DNA of 64,000 nucleotides from Ceratopteris richardii (taxonomy: Eukaryota > Streptophyta > Polypodiopsida > Polypodiales > Pteridaceae): NCBI GenBank assembly GCA_020310875.1, contig CM035416.1, positions 77,539,474-77,603,473 on the forward strand, written 5' to 3'. A program made the position numbers and the translations under genes. The notes beneath the pieces are model-generated. The model searched no databases. It saw only the letters and a program-made list of their open reading frames with translations, and was not told where the DNA came from. Of the stretch, positions 46,360-57,604 are shown piece after piece (position 1 is the stretch's first letter; each line of letters opens with the position of its first letter).

Positions 46360-48700
46360 AAATGCCATGGTGGAAATTGACTACCTCATGTCAGAAAATG
46401 TGACATGTCAATCAAAAGTCAAGGAGATCACTCAAGACTATGAGAAGCTTAAGACAAAAATTGTAGATATGAAAGGTAAATATGCTCAAATTGAAGTAGA
46501 AAAGGTACACATAGCTAATATAGCTAAGCTAATCAAATCTTGAATCAAAGTATATATGGAGAAAGTTTGAGCCCTCAAATAAGCCCTGGAACCTAATTTT
46601 TAACTAGGCCAGACACTAGGTCTGGACAGGGCCAAAACTAGTCCAAAAACTATAACACACTCAAAAAGAGAACATGGGGCCACTAGTAATGCCTATTCTC
46701 TATTGTAGAGACTAAGATATGTCCTCTTTCTCTTCCCATTGTTCATTCACCCATTCATGATGATCAACATGCAGATGATAAGGAAGTACTAATGCCATAT
46801 ACAATAGATCTAGTTTAAAAGGAAGGAGCAGTATTGATGACTCACATGACTTAAGAGTTTAAAGATGATGTCATAAGACTAATGAAAGATTCCAAAATAA
46901 GAAACAAAGATTTAAAAAATATCATAAATCCATTCTATGTACCATACAAAATAATGAAGGAACAAATGTGATGATACATGTGAAGGATCACCCAATAGGA
47001 TCCAAATATAGATCTTAATTTTACAATAAACACTTTCAATTATATGCAAGAAACTTCAATGAAGCATATCCTATCTAGAGGATATTTTTGGAGACGAATC
47101 CCACTCTACATGTACATTGGTAAGCTCCACTTGATTTACTACAAGTAAACCAATCTTTTGGGCTAATGCCAAGGTGACAACCATGATAAAAAATCTAGGA
47201 AGGATAGAGAAAAGGGACTATCAATAAATAATGGCTCAATGTTCCATTCCTACTGAGTCCACCCCATGGGTACTTACCAAGTGAAGATTATATGGTGCAC
47301 ACAATAGAATTTTGGCTTTCTAAGTATGCAAAAATTCCATATCTATCTATCAAGATGACAAATAAAATTCTCAGTATGATCCTAAAAGTATTAAAGGTTT
47401 TCAAGTTCGTAGAATATACTTTTTTGAATTTTATTGGCATCAATCAAGGAGTAACATGACTTCTTTTTTATCTATGCATAACACCAAGCAAGTTCATCAT
47501 TATGGCTTGTTATTCACAAATTATGTTTTTGTCGAGTCCATACTTATAGACCTTCGAAGAAGCTTTCTTTACAAGATTTTCTGAAATGGACTCTGAAATA
47601 TTTTTGAAGATGTCTTCAAATTGAGATGCCATACTCGTGGCTTATGAATTATACTTTTTTGTTGATCATGGACAAGTCCCCCATGATGGACTCAAGCTAA
47701 AACAATGGAAAAGATTCATTATTAGATAGGCAAACTTGCTCAATACAAGAGAACAATCAATCTTCCAAACATACTCATGTCGCAATCCAAAGCTTATCAA
47801 GGACAACATAGTTCAGGAGGAGGGACGTGTGGAAGGGGATCCAAGCAAAGGAAAGAAATGTAGAAGATAAAAAAGAAAACCATGACTCATTAAGCTCAAA
47901 AGAAAGATTACCCTCTACCCAAAGCCCAATGAAGACAAGGAAGAAAAGATATAAGGCCAACAACAATGTAGCAAGTCCCAATGAGTGGAGATCAAGAGTC
48001 AAAGATGGGGAAACCTTTGAAGCACTAAGAGGACCAAAATTTGGGAAGGGCAATGGTGAAAAAGCCCATAGCTTCAAGAAATCTTGTAAGTCCTTCTCCT
48101 TGCCCTTATAGCTCTTTCTTTCTGAGCTCATGTGTGTGTTTATGGTATGTTATGTGTGATTGGACGTGTTCTCTACCCCTTCCCCACCTTCTTCCACTAT
48201 TATCATGTGGGTGTGAAGCATAGCTAGTAATTAGGTGAAGGCAGGTGATTCCTGACACATGGTTTTAAGTCATAACATTGCTGAAAGAACTTCAATCGTG
48301 TTCAGGCCAATTTCCAATAGATGCATCTCATCAAGAGCTTCAAAAACAAACGAAGTATTAACTATGTTTGGGTATCAAAGCTAGGAGAAAATGGTGAAAT
48401 TGTGTCTAATGTTGCACCAAGTATCATGACACATACCCGAGTGTAGAAGGTGCCATGTGAGGTAGAAAATCATCCTTGTATGCACTAATTGACCTAATCA
48501 TGCATTAACCATCATGTTGAGCATGTGCTTCTATGCACTTGAGCAGATCATACATTTCTATTTGATAATATAATGTATGTGCATTTCAACATGCCACTAC
48601 ATTGCACTTGTTGAATATGTGAGAGCTAGCTAGTCTCACTTGTCACTTGTGCATGGACATTAGGAGTCCGAAACATCTACCTAGGATTGTAAAGGTTGGA
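46360..48700 (+). mobile_element. Unknown repeat family, copy B
   Basis: It matches copy A in order and in opposite orientation. The 5' part (46370-47220) reads as a charged, coiled-coil-like frame (SENVTCQSKVKEITQDYEKL) and then fragments matching copy A (EFKDDVIRLMKDSKIRN; VPYKIMKEQM). A middle part (47220-47760) is absent from copy A. It is followed by a Lys/Arg-rich open stretch at 47827-48111 (ERNVEDKKENHDSLSSKER, MKTRKKRYKANNN). The 3' part (48110-48700) has no coding sense but is conserved with copy A. No LTR, TIR, poly(A) tail or target duplication is seen. The left end abuts a copia fragment at about 46356; the right end is set only by where copy A stops. Confidence 0.6.
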
Positions 48701-49430
48701 TTGGAAACATTATTCCTTTATTCTAGAAAAAGGTTGGTGGATGTTGGTTGAAAGTGGACCATAGTAGAAAAATCTAAGTTAGATGTTTTGTTCAGCCTTA
48801 GTAAAACTTCATTTCTCCAAACCAAATTCAAGAAGGGGCATCTTGGAAGGTTTGCACATGGAGAGAGTAGTGGGAGAAGAATGAATTGTTCCTTGAGACC
48901 ATGAACCATGTGAATGAGAAGAGATTGAAAAGGGAAATGATGCATGATTGAAAACCCATGAAGGGAGGTGCCTATTGGAATACAAAATATCCCACATAAG
49001 GGGATTGCACCAAAATTTTAGCCTATAAGAAGCAGTAGATGGCGTTAGCTTCCACAAAGCAATGAAGGGAAGAGAAAAGGTGCTCCGGCCTACCCCTCTC
49101 CTCAACTTGTTATGTGGGGAAGTGGAGAGAGATTGTGCACCTTCTCTCTCTAGATGGACATGCCATAGCCACCTTCATGAGGAAAGTTTGTGTGCTCATG
49201 TTAGTATAGGTACCAAATCAAAGTCACTATGATACCAACTTTTACATCTTGAAAACCTTTGAAGAAGGATGTCTACATGAGAGAGAAACTCTAAAGAGAC
49301 AAATTAGACACACGAATGAATAGGGCCACCATCTCTTCTCGCATCCATCCTTCTATATAAGTAATTAGAATAAATCTCCTCCATTCTTTCCCTTCCTACT
49401 AATCCTACCAAAGGAGTGGCCTAAATCATC
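48700..49430. other. No gene recognised
   Basis: May still belong to copy B of the unknown repeat, since copy A ends at its own junction and cannot tell. Short frames on the minus strand look random. Confidence 0.5.
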
Positions 49431-50905
49431 ATAGCTTTATAGCCTCTCTTTTAGCCTCTCTTTTAATGTCCTAAGGTCTAGGACCTGACTTTATAATAGT
49501 ACATCTAATCTAAAAGAATTGTCATTAGTCTTTTGAATTATTCTAAATGGTCCATAGTATCATGTTGTTAGTTTTAGTTTAGAATGATGCATAATACTTT
49601 TCAATCTTCTTTTAATGATATGCAACCATACCAAATCATTTTCATCAAACTACTTTGCTACTATTTTCCTATTAATATTATTTTTCTAATGTTCTTGACC
49701 CTTCATAATAAGCTCATGAACTTTGTGAAGTATATACATATGATCTCTAGCCATATAATCAACCATATGAATATCTATGTAAGTTATTGACATGGAATGG
49801 GAAGCCTTTTACCATAACCAATTTTGAAAGGTGCATGTGAATTGAAGTATTGGTAATTTCTCATCCCAATTGTATTATTGTAAGAGAATTGAAGTATTGG
49901 TAATTTTTCATCCCAATTGCCATTATTATCAATGAAATAATCATAGAATAAAACAAGAATATTGTTGTTAGTAGGCTCACTTTGGCAAGTACTTTCAGAT
50001 GAAATGTGAGACTTAAATCCTTTTTAGAACCTAAATTCTTAAACAATGCAAGCTCAAAATGATTAAAAAACAAACATCATGGTATGATAAAATAACTTTA
50101 GGAAAACCACGATGTGCAAAAATAATTTGTATAAATAACTTATAGCTTGAGATGCATTCATTATCTTTTTAAGAGGAAGAAGATATTCATGTTTACTAAA
50201 TCTATAAACAAAGTTCTAGATCATATAATTGTGAGATGACGTTGCACGAATATTAGTAATGAAATCCATAGAATTTTTTTCCCATCACTCATTGGGAATA
50301 GGTAACGATAGTAACAATCCAAAAGTTTTGCCACGATGGTGTTTAATATGTTGACACACAATGCATTGTAAAACATATTGTGAAATATCATTTTCCATAT
50401 GTGGCCAAAGAATAAGATAGTTGTATGGCTCTATGACCCATATAGGGTAATTCATGCATCTCTTTCATAAAAAATTCTTTAAAAGATTGATTTATACATG
50501 ACTTTTGTTTAAAATACAAGAAATTATCATGAAAAATGGTTATGAACATCATATGGTTCAAAGTTTGGGAAAGAAAGACATGCTTGTGAGAAATACAAAT
50601 TTGATGCATAAGTGGGAATCATATAATGAAATGAGATTACTAATTGTAGAAATATTATTTACATGAGGTAAATGACTAGATCATTAACGAATCTAGGAGT
50701 AGGATTTTCTATGATGACTTTTATTTTCTTAGGATCTATATGTACTCCTTGACTAGATATAACATGTCCTAGATACTCGAGTTTGCTTTGAAAGGAAAAA
50801 CTCTTTTTAGTGTTTGCATAAATTGTGTTTTTATGTCATAAATAAAAAACTATTTGTAAATGCTTTTCATGGTCATTGTCATTCTTACTAAGATTATGTA
50901 AACAT
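49430..50905 (-). pseudogene. Ty3/gypsy fragment (RT end, integrase)
   Basis: On the minus strand from 50900: KLEYLGHVISSQGVHIDPKK (RT connection motif), then at about 50520-50100 NQSFKEFFMKEMHELPYMGH and HRGFPKVILS of the integrase. Further on are WDEKLPILQF and FDENDLVWLHIIKRR (about 49900-49630), the integrase C-terminal module. Many stops. RNase H between the RT and integrase parts is missing. Confidence 0.7.
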
Positions 50906-50909
50906 GTTT

Positions 50910-53583
50910 GTGAAGGCTGTATTCTAGGCAAAATGCAGCATTCCTCCTTCCCAAAAGATGGTTCAATTCGAGCTACTTAGAAATTGCACCTTTTTCACAG
51001 TGATGTTTGTGGTCCTATGTAGACACCTTCTTTTGGGAACTACCTTTACTTTGTGACTTTTATTGATGATTTCTCTAGGCATGCATGGTTGTATGAATTG
51101 AAAGCAAAGTCCAAAGTGTTTATGTGATTCAAACAGTTTCTAGTTTTTGCTGAAAATCTATCAGCATGTAAATTAGGCACCATCTATTCTGATTGAGGGG
51201 GGGGAATACATGTGTTCTAATTTTAATGCATCTCTAACCAAACATGGGATAAAATATCAATGTACAATGCCATATACACCTCAAAAAAATGGATTTACTG
51301 AATAAAAGAATAGTTCTCTCATGGAGATGGTAAGATGTATGGTCAAAAGTAAAGCTTTAGCACATAGTTTCTGGCTCAAGGATGTTATGTGTGTAGCATA
51401 TGTATTTAATAGGTGTACCACCAAAGCACTACAATGTATCACTCCATATGAGGCCTGGAATGGTTGCAAGCCAACTATTGCTCATATGTGTGTCTTTGGT
51501 TGTTTGGCATATGCATTAGTGCCTAAACAACAACGTAAAAAAATTGATGATAAAGGAGTGAAATGTATCTTTTTTTTGGTACAATTCTAAAAGCAAAGAC
51601 TATCATTTGTTTAATCCATAGATTAAATGCATTTTGATTAGTTGTGATATATTTTCATGGAAGATGCAATTCAACTATTACTTTCATGTACTAAGGAGAT
51701 TTTTGTTAGCTCCAAAGATGTGTACGTTTAGGATCTCATAGTGCTTCTTTTGCATGAGATTGCTATGCAATGGTTACGTCTAGTCTTTGTGATGAGAATG
51801 AGCCTATTTCTTGATGAAACACAAAATTTAAAAAATTGGATGGTCGCTATCTAATCAAAATATGATGCTATTATGAAGAATGGTACCTGGTCTTTATGTG
51901 TTTTGCCTCCTTGCACAAAGGACATTGGCATCAAATGGGTATACAAGATGAATCATAAGCCTGATGGAGTAGTTGACAGTTATAAGGCTAGGCTTGTTGC
52001 AAAAGGTTATGCTCAAGAAAGAGGCATTGATTTTGATAAGACCTTTGCACCCACATGTCGAATGACTATTGTTTGTAGCATCTATGCACTTGTAGCCCAT
52101 CATGGTTGGAATGTATATAATTTGGACATTAAAAATGCATTTATGAATGGCGACTTACATGAAGAAGTGTATGTTTTCAGCCCCATGGTTTTGTGCAAAA
52201 AGGGCATGAAAACAAAGTGTGTAGATTGAAAAAGGCATTATAGGGTTTGGAGCAAGCACCAAGTGCTTGGTATGAAAAGATAAATGCCTACTTGATTGCA
52301 CATGGTTTTGTAAACAATCCAACGGAGAGCACCTTATATGTTAAGCATGAAAATGATGTGCTTTTTTATCATTGTTATTTATGTTGATGACATGCTGCTT
52401 GTTGGTCTTGATGAGAAGAATATTGCTAAATTTAAGGCTGATTTGCATGCCTCTTTTTAGGTGTCATATTTGGCACATTTGCATCATTATTTGGGCATTC
52501 AATTTATGTGATTTGATGGTGGAATAGCTCTAAGTCAAACAAAATATATTGACATATTATTGAAGCATTTTGGCCTTGAAGATTGCAAACCTATTGCCAT
52601 TCCTATGGAAATAGGTTTATGATTGAGTTTCATGATGTTAAGGATGCATTTGATGTTGTTCTCTATCATCAGGTTGGTGGATGCTTAATTTACTTATGCA
52701 TAACTCAGCGTGATACTCAGTTTGCTATCTCACAAATGATCAGGTTTATGCATTGCCCAGGTGTCAAGCATTGGTAGACAGTTAAGTGCATCTTTTGCTA
52801 CTTGAGTGGTACTCGACTACTTGGGTTGTTTTATCCGAAGGGGGGATCATTACCACCAGATTTATATGCTTTTTATGACTCAGACTAAGCTAATTGCTAT
52901 GACACTTGTGTACCCACTAGTGGTTTTTGCTTCATGCTTGGTAGCACATGCATATCTTGGTTGAGCAAGAAGAAACCTATTGTGGCCACTTCTAGTTGTG
53001 AATTTGAGTATAGGGTAGCTTTCACAATGACTATTGAGTGTGTGTGGATCAGATGCCTTTTTGTTGAGTTGAGCATTGGTCATTCTTTTGCCACCATCAT
53101 CTTCACTGACAGTTAAAGTGCATGGAAGTTGTGAGGAACCCTGTGTTCCATGCTTGCACAAAGCACATTGAGGTGCATTATCATTATGTTAGGGATAAGT
53201 TCTTTGCTAGAGAGATCAGTTTGGCATATGTGCCCACATACGATAGCTTTGGGCTTACTTCCTTTTGTGGATTCATCTCTTTCCACATAGCTTGGCACTT
53301 CCTCATACATCAGTGCTAGCTCCTTGTTCACTGCATCATCCCCAGGGGGGATTTGTTGATATATTTTGGTAGTGATATGTGGGAACACACTTAGGACATC
53401 GGGGTACTTCTTTCCCTCTTTAGGAGTCTTTTTCCCCTGGCTTGTATATACACTTATAACCCTAACATGTCACTTATCTTTGTACATTCACTTGGTAATA
53501 AATTCAGTATTGTGTGTTGTGCTCCAAGCTTCTTCTTTTTCATTGTGTTGTATGCGTGCATCCGTAGACCTCAAACTCCAACA
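50910..53583 (+). mobile_element. 5'-truncated Ty1/copia element with 3' LTR
   Basis: Plus-strand copy of the same family as 40823-45934. It begins in the integrase core at about 50930 (GKMQHSSFPKDGS-like) and passes through YFVTFIDDFSRHAWL, MEMVRCMVKSKALAHSFW and FNRCTTKALQCITPYEAW. RT at 51873-52570 includes KARLVAKGYAQERGIDFDKTFAPT, the Asn-containing KNAFMNGDLHEE and YVDDMLLVG. RNase H follows at 52640-53250 (STCISWLSKKKP, HIEVHYHYVRDK). Then come a purine tract CCCAGGGGGGATT and the LTR. Frameshifts and stops are frequent. The 5' end is joined to a gypsy fragment with no LTR. Confidence 0.88.
53354..53583 (+). repeat. 3' LTR of the truncated copia element
   Basis: A 230-bp LTR, TGTTGATATATTTTGG ... 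CTCCAACA, matching 40823-41051 and 45708-45934 in reverse. Its intact TGTTG/CAACA ends help define those of the other copies. Confidence 0.9.
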
Positions 53584-53589
53584 ATCATT

Positions 53590-54090
53590 TGCCAAAGTCC
53601 TCCATGGTATGTGTAGGGTCCATGAGCCGATATATGTAGAATTTCTTTTCGAATGCAAGAAAACTATTTACAAAAAAAAAAAAGGAAAAGTAAACCTTGG
53701 GAATGTGATTGGTAAAATTAAATAGTATATTTTGGGTGTAATGAGACATCACGTACACATTATAGTGGATACAACACTTCATTTTGTGCGCTCAGTGGTT
53801 CAAAACCAACCTTTAATGAAATTGATATTCCTTGTTGCCACTCTATTGGTTGAATAGGTTTGTATGTAGCCAACAATGCCAATGGAACCACAAGCCCCGA
53901 AGCCAAGGATGACCCCAAGGTAATGCCAAGGTCTATGCCTTGGTCTTCACCTTAGTTATAAGCAATCGAGTAGCTAGAGTAGATGGGGGTGATTGGAGAC
54001 ATCGTCTATCTTTTTGCAGGTCACTGAGATGTAGGTGTAGTCACCAAAAGCTCCTGTGCCATCAAAGAAGTTCTTCATGGACTTAACCAA
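53590..54090. other. No gene recognised
   Basis: Contains an A-rich run near 53670-53690 and no readable protein relic. Confidence 0.5.
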
Positions 54091-54099
54091 CGGTGTTGG

Positions 54100-55098
54100 C
54101 CTCAAGACCTTGGAATGTTATTTGGGCGTTGTCAGGGGAAACTCATCCATGCCTCTTTGAAGTCTTGGGCCTCTATGCCTCTCATTATCCATTCTACCCA
54201 TTTCTACTCCAGTTCTTTCTTTTCCGAGTTCAAAACTTATTTCAAGTCTTTCTCTACTCTTGTCCTTATGAGTTCCACGATCTTGGGATGTTTCCGCTCC
54301 TTGGTGGCCAAAAGAGACATTTGATCTTGGTTTGGGAAATACAAATTCACCCTTTAAGTGTAGGCATGCCTACCATGCTCCAATACCACAAACACTCTCT
54401 CTAAGGTGTTGTCTAAGTAGACCACCTTTCCTGATGTATCAGGATCTTTAAATTCATATATGATAAACATCCCAACTTTGTTCGGTTGGTCGGGTTGATA
54501 TCTCCAAAATGCCTCGTGCATTTCTCTATTCAAGAATAACTCTATGCTCTTACTATCTTGGGGGATCAACTCTTGGGTAATCACTTTAGCAAGACTAATT
54601 TGCCTATAGGGGCCCTAGGCTCTCCTCCTAGGGTTCCTTCTTCTAGATCTTCCATTTCCATCTCATGAATGACTATTCCAAACTCATGTGTCCTATCGGG
54701 TAAGCTTGTGACCACACACACAGTTCCCTCTTTGTCAATGTATGATCCTTCTTCAAACTTGACCACTAGGTGTTCTTGTCCAAATAATTGATCTAGATTC
54801 CTAACTTGAATAATCTCAGTCCATCCTCATAGATGCAAGCACCTAATCGATTGGTCCTAATATACTCCAGTTGAGTCTTATATGGACCTTCTACTTTTTC
54901 TAGGTATGCAACACCAGAACTACCTGCTGGTCTCTCCATGCTATACAACATCTCTAGGTCACTAGACTATGAACTCAGCACATAGGGATAATCACTGAGT
55001 TGTTGAGCTCAAGACCTAGCTATATGGTTGAATCCAGCCTCATAAGATCTAATTCTTTGTCTATCACGGCCTAGATGTCTACCTGATCTAAGGTTCAT
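54100..55098 (-). pseudogene. Unknown protein relic, about 330 residues
   Basis: The minus strand frame starts at an ATG at 55098 (MNLRSGRHLGRDRQRIRSYE), then LYSMERPAGSSGVAYLEKVEG and TNRLGACIYEDGL. After a frameshift near 54805 it continues VRNLDQLFGQEHLVVKFEEG, GTVCVVTSLPDRTHEFGIVI, EDLEEGTLGGEPRAPIGKLV, IELFLNREMHEAFWRYQPDQ and DTSGKVVYLDNTLERVFVVL, with weaker coding sense to about 54100. There are about three stops and two frameshifts. The residue pattern and the continuity across frames suggest genuine ancient coding sequence. I cannot assign a family; it may be an accessory ORF of a retroelement or a captured gene. Confidence 0.5.
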
Positions 55099-55139
55099 AA
55101 GCCTTCTCGATTAATCTCGATTTTTTGAGTACAACCACG

Positions 55140-55960
55140 TCGCGATGTTCTTTTGTATCAATCACTTGTTCTTTTTATATTACTTGGATTGTCACTTCTT
55201 GTCCACTAGTTTCATCATGAGGAATACTTGAGTTTTTATCACATTTGAAGTTTTTGTCGAGTAAGTTATATTCTTTTCCCTTAGGGTTTGTCGCAAAAAT
55301 ATTCTAAGTATGCTTACACTTGAGTAATTAGGGTTTCTTGTACTTATGTCATGCTTATCATCACCCTAATTAGTTAATACTACTAGTCATGCTTAGCCTA
55401 GGCTAAGAATTGACCGAGGGAGTTAAGAATGCTTCCAACCTCAAGTCACTTCTCCCTTGATCAAAGTTGAATGCTCAAGACACGTGTTCCCAAGCTTGCA
55501 TGCACTTGCACCTTGCTTTGGCTTCTCTAAGAGCTCTAAATGGACTTGTAAAGGTTCCAAGTTTAGCTCAATCCTTAACTTTGATTGATAGATAATTTTG
55601 ATTCAAAAATTGTTTAAAGACCCATTTTCCTCCTTGCATTGCTAAAAAATCATCTAGAGCTCCCTTGGTTTCCTAATCCTACTTGAGGGTCCACTTCAAA
55701 TTACTCTATCTAAAAATGGTACATCATTAAAAAAAATAGTTGAGCTCATGTGGGATGGAGCTTTCGAATGCACTCTAGAGCTCAAAAATGGATTTTGTAT
55801 GAAAACGGTATGTTAGTTCAGGCTCTTGGGGGTCAAGTAGACAAAGAAAATATCTTTGGGGCTCCAAGACACCTCAATTGCTTGAAACAATTACCCAATA
55901 TTAACTCCAAAATTGCAAAATAAAAACGATAAATATTTTTAGCCCAAATTGGCTATCTAT
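55140..55960. other. No gene recognised
   Basis: AT-rich, with no readable coding relic or repeat structure beyond short direct repeats. Confidence 0.5.
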
Positions 55961-55969
55961 ATGCACCAG

Positions 55970-56400
55970 ACTTGTTTGTCACGATAGATAGTGTCTGCCA
56001 CGATAGACGGCCTCTATCATGCGTGGCTCTCTGTCGTGATAGATGGGTGCCTATCGTGATAGACGGTTTCTATCATGATAGATGCTATCTCTTGTATGTA
56101 GTGGCCTTCTGTCTGTCGTGATAGATGGGTTTCTATCACGATAGGTGATCTCTATCATGCGCGGTTGTGTGCCGCTATAGATGTGTGTCTATGACAATAG
56201 AGTTGTCTCTCATCTATCATGGATTTCGGTGTGTCATGATACACGGCATCTATCATGATAGACAGTGTCTGTCATGATAGACGGGCATCTGTCACCATAG
56301 AGGGGCGTCTGTCACGATAGACGGGCATCTATCACGATAGATGGGCGTCTATCACGATAGATAGGTGTCTATCATGAATTTGATATATCATGATAGATGG
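55970..56400. repeat. Minisatellite of palindromic CTATC(A/G)(T/C)GATAG units
   Basis: About twenty units of 15-24 bases of the type TCTATCATGATAGACGG, TCTATCACGATAGATGG and TCTGTCATGATAGACGG. The core CTATC-N2-GATAG is self-complementary, so each unit can form a small hairpin. Units become most regular (18-base spacing, GGGCATC or GGGCGTC linkers) at about 56280-56370. The array stops at the start of the gypsy LTR. Confidence 0.88.
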
Positions 56401-56407
56401 TTTCTAT

Positions 56408-57436
56408 TGTTGAGCCCATAAAAGTCATGTTGGTCAAAGTCAACTGGTCAAAGTCAACTGGTCAAAGTCAACTGGTCAAAGTAAAAAAGGTCAAGGTCAA
56501 AGTCAACAGGTGCAAAATCGAAGTGTGTAAGTGCAGGTGTCAAAGTGCACAGGTAGTGCACAATGAATTGTCCACAAAGGGTAAATTGGAGAAAATGGGT
56601 TGTAGGTTGCAGAGGTATTTTCTCTAATTTCCCTAAGGTTCAAAGTGTGTTTTAAAGTGTTTTGGAAGGTTCAGGTGAACCCCCTCTTATGTGCAAAAGT
56701 GAAGACTTAAAAGGAAACATGAAGGTATGTGAAGCGGCAAAGTGTACGCACAGGTGAAAGTATGGCCCCCCATTAAAAATTTGGTTTTAGTCTAAAGTCA
56801 CTACAGGACAAAACAGTGAGTCGTTGGCTGCCACTTGGGAGGACAATCTTGGGACATCAAAGTGAGCACCAAGAGGCTATTGCAGTTAGGAGCGTACGTG
56901 ATCGGCACACTCAAATCAAGGCAAGGGCCATTCTTGAACTAATCTTAGAGTAAGCAAGAAAGCATAGTCTAAGGAAGCAAGGGAGAGAAGTGCAAGAGTC
57001 ACCAGTGTGCGATGCATAGAAGTGGAAGTGAAGGAGTGCATAGGGAGTACCTAAGGGATTGTGCAGAGAGTGCTAAGCTAGTCCCCCCAAGTATCTCAAG
57101 GTCCCATTGCAGTGGGCGCGTGCCGACAGAAGGTATTCACTCCTCCCCCTTTGTGGAAGCTTGGTGCAAGGTGTGCACAAGGATAAGCTTGAAGCAGGTG
57201 GAGGTCTGGTGCAGAGGAGGCCGGCGGCAAGAAGACTTTGGGATATTGGGTATTTTGTAATTGGGCACTCTGTGGAATTGTGCACAGAGAGGTATTGGCT
57301 TGTCTTGTACTTCAAACATTGTAATTTTCTCACTGTAATCAATCGGCAGAAGCTTCCAGGTGTATTATCTCTTCTTGTTTCTTCCCTTTTCTCCTACAAA
57401 CCCTCAAACTCCTTCTTGTCTAAGAATCCACCAACA
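56408..57436 (+). repeat. Probable 5' LTR of the gypsy element
   Basis: It runs from TGTTG at 56408 to CCAACA at 57436, which form the short inverted ends typical of LTRs, and is followed by a primer binding site. The length of 1029 bp is plausible. No 3' LTR is in the window, so the left edge rests on the TGTTG/CAACA match and on the end of the minisatellite. Confidence 0.6.
56432..56513 (-). promoter_or_regulatory. Cluster of ten W-box cores in the gypsy LTR
   Basis: A 14-base unit GGTCAAAGTCAACT is repeated about three and a half times, then degenerates. On the minus strand it gives ten TTGACC or TTGACT motifs in about 80 bases, the core of the WRKY transcription factor binding site (W box). 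The place near the LTR start would be the U3 promoter region. Function is inferred only from the motif. Confidence 0.55.
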
Positions 57437-57440
57437 AAAT

Positions 57441-57460
57441 TTGGCACACCCGGTGGGACC
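57441..57460 (+). promoter_or_regulatory. Probable gypsy primer binding site
   Basis: TTGGCACACCCGGTGGGACC lies four bases after the LTR end. It looks like the TTGGC-start, GTGGGAC-containing sites of plant Tat/Ogre-like gypsy elements. I do not name the tRNA. Confidence 0.6.
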
Positions 57461-57604
57461 TCCAAGGAGATTTGAGCTTAGGAGAAACCAAGTGCCAAGC
57501 ATAGAAGAGATCAAGTGTCGACAGAACCACAGTGCTACTTCATCAAACAAAAGGTAAATATATTCTTATCAAGTGTCTTACATTCAGTGGGCTATGAGCT
57601 GCTC

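Noticed and set aside
48718..49105. Minus-strand frames of 75 and 98 residues
   Set aside because: No similarity and no coding signature; they lie at the unclear end of the unknown repeat.
57012..57475. Several short frames inside the gypsy LTR
   Set aside because: They sit in the non-coding LTR and overlap one another on both strands.
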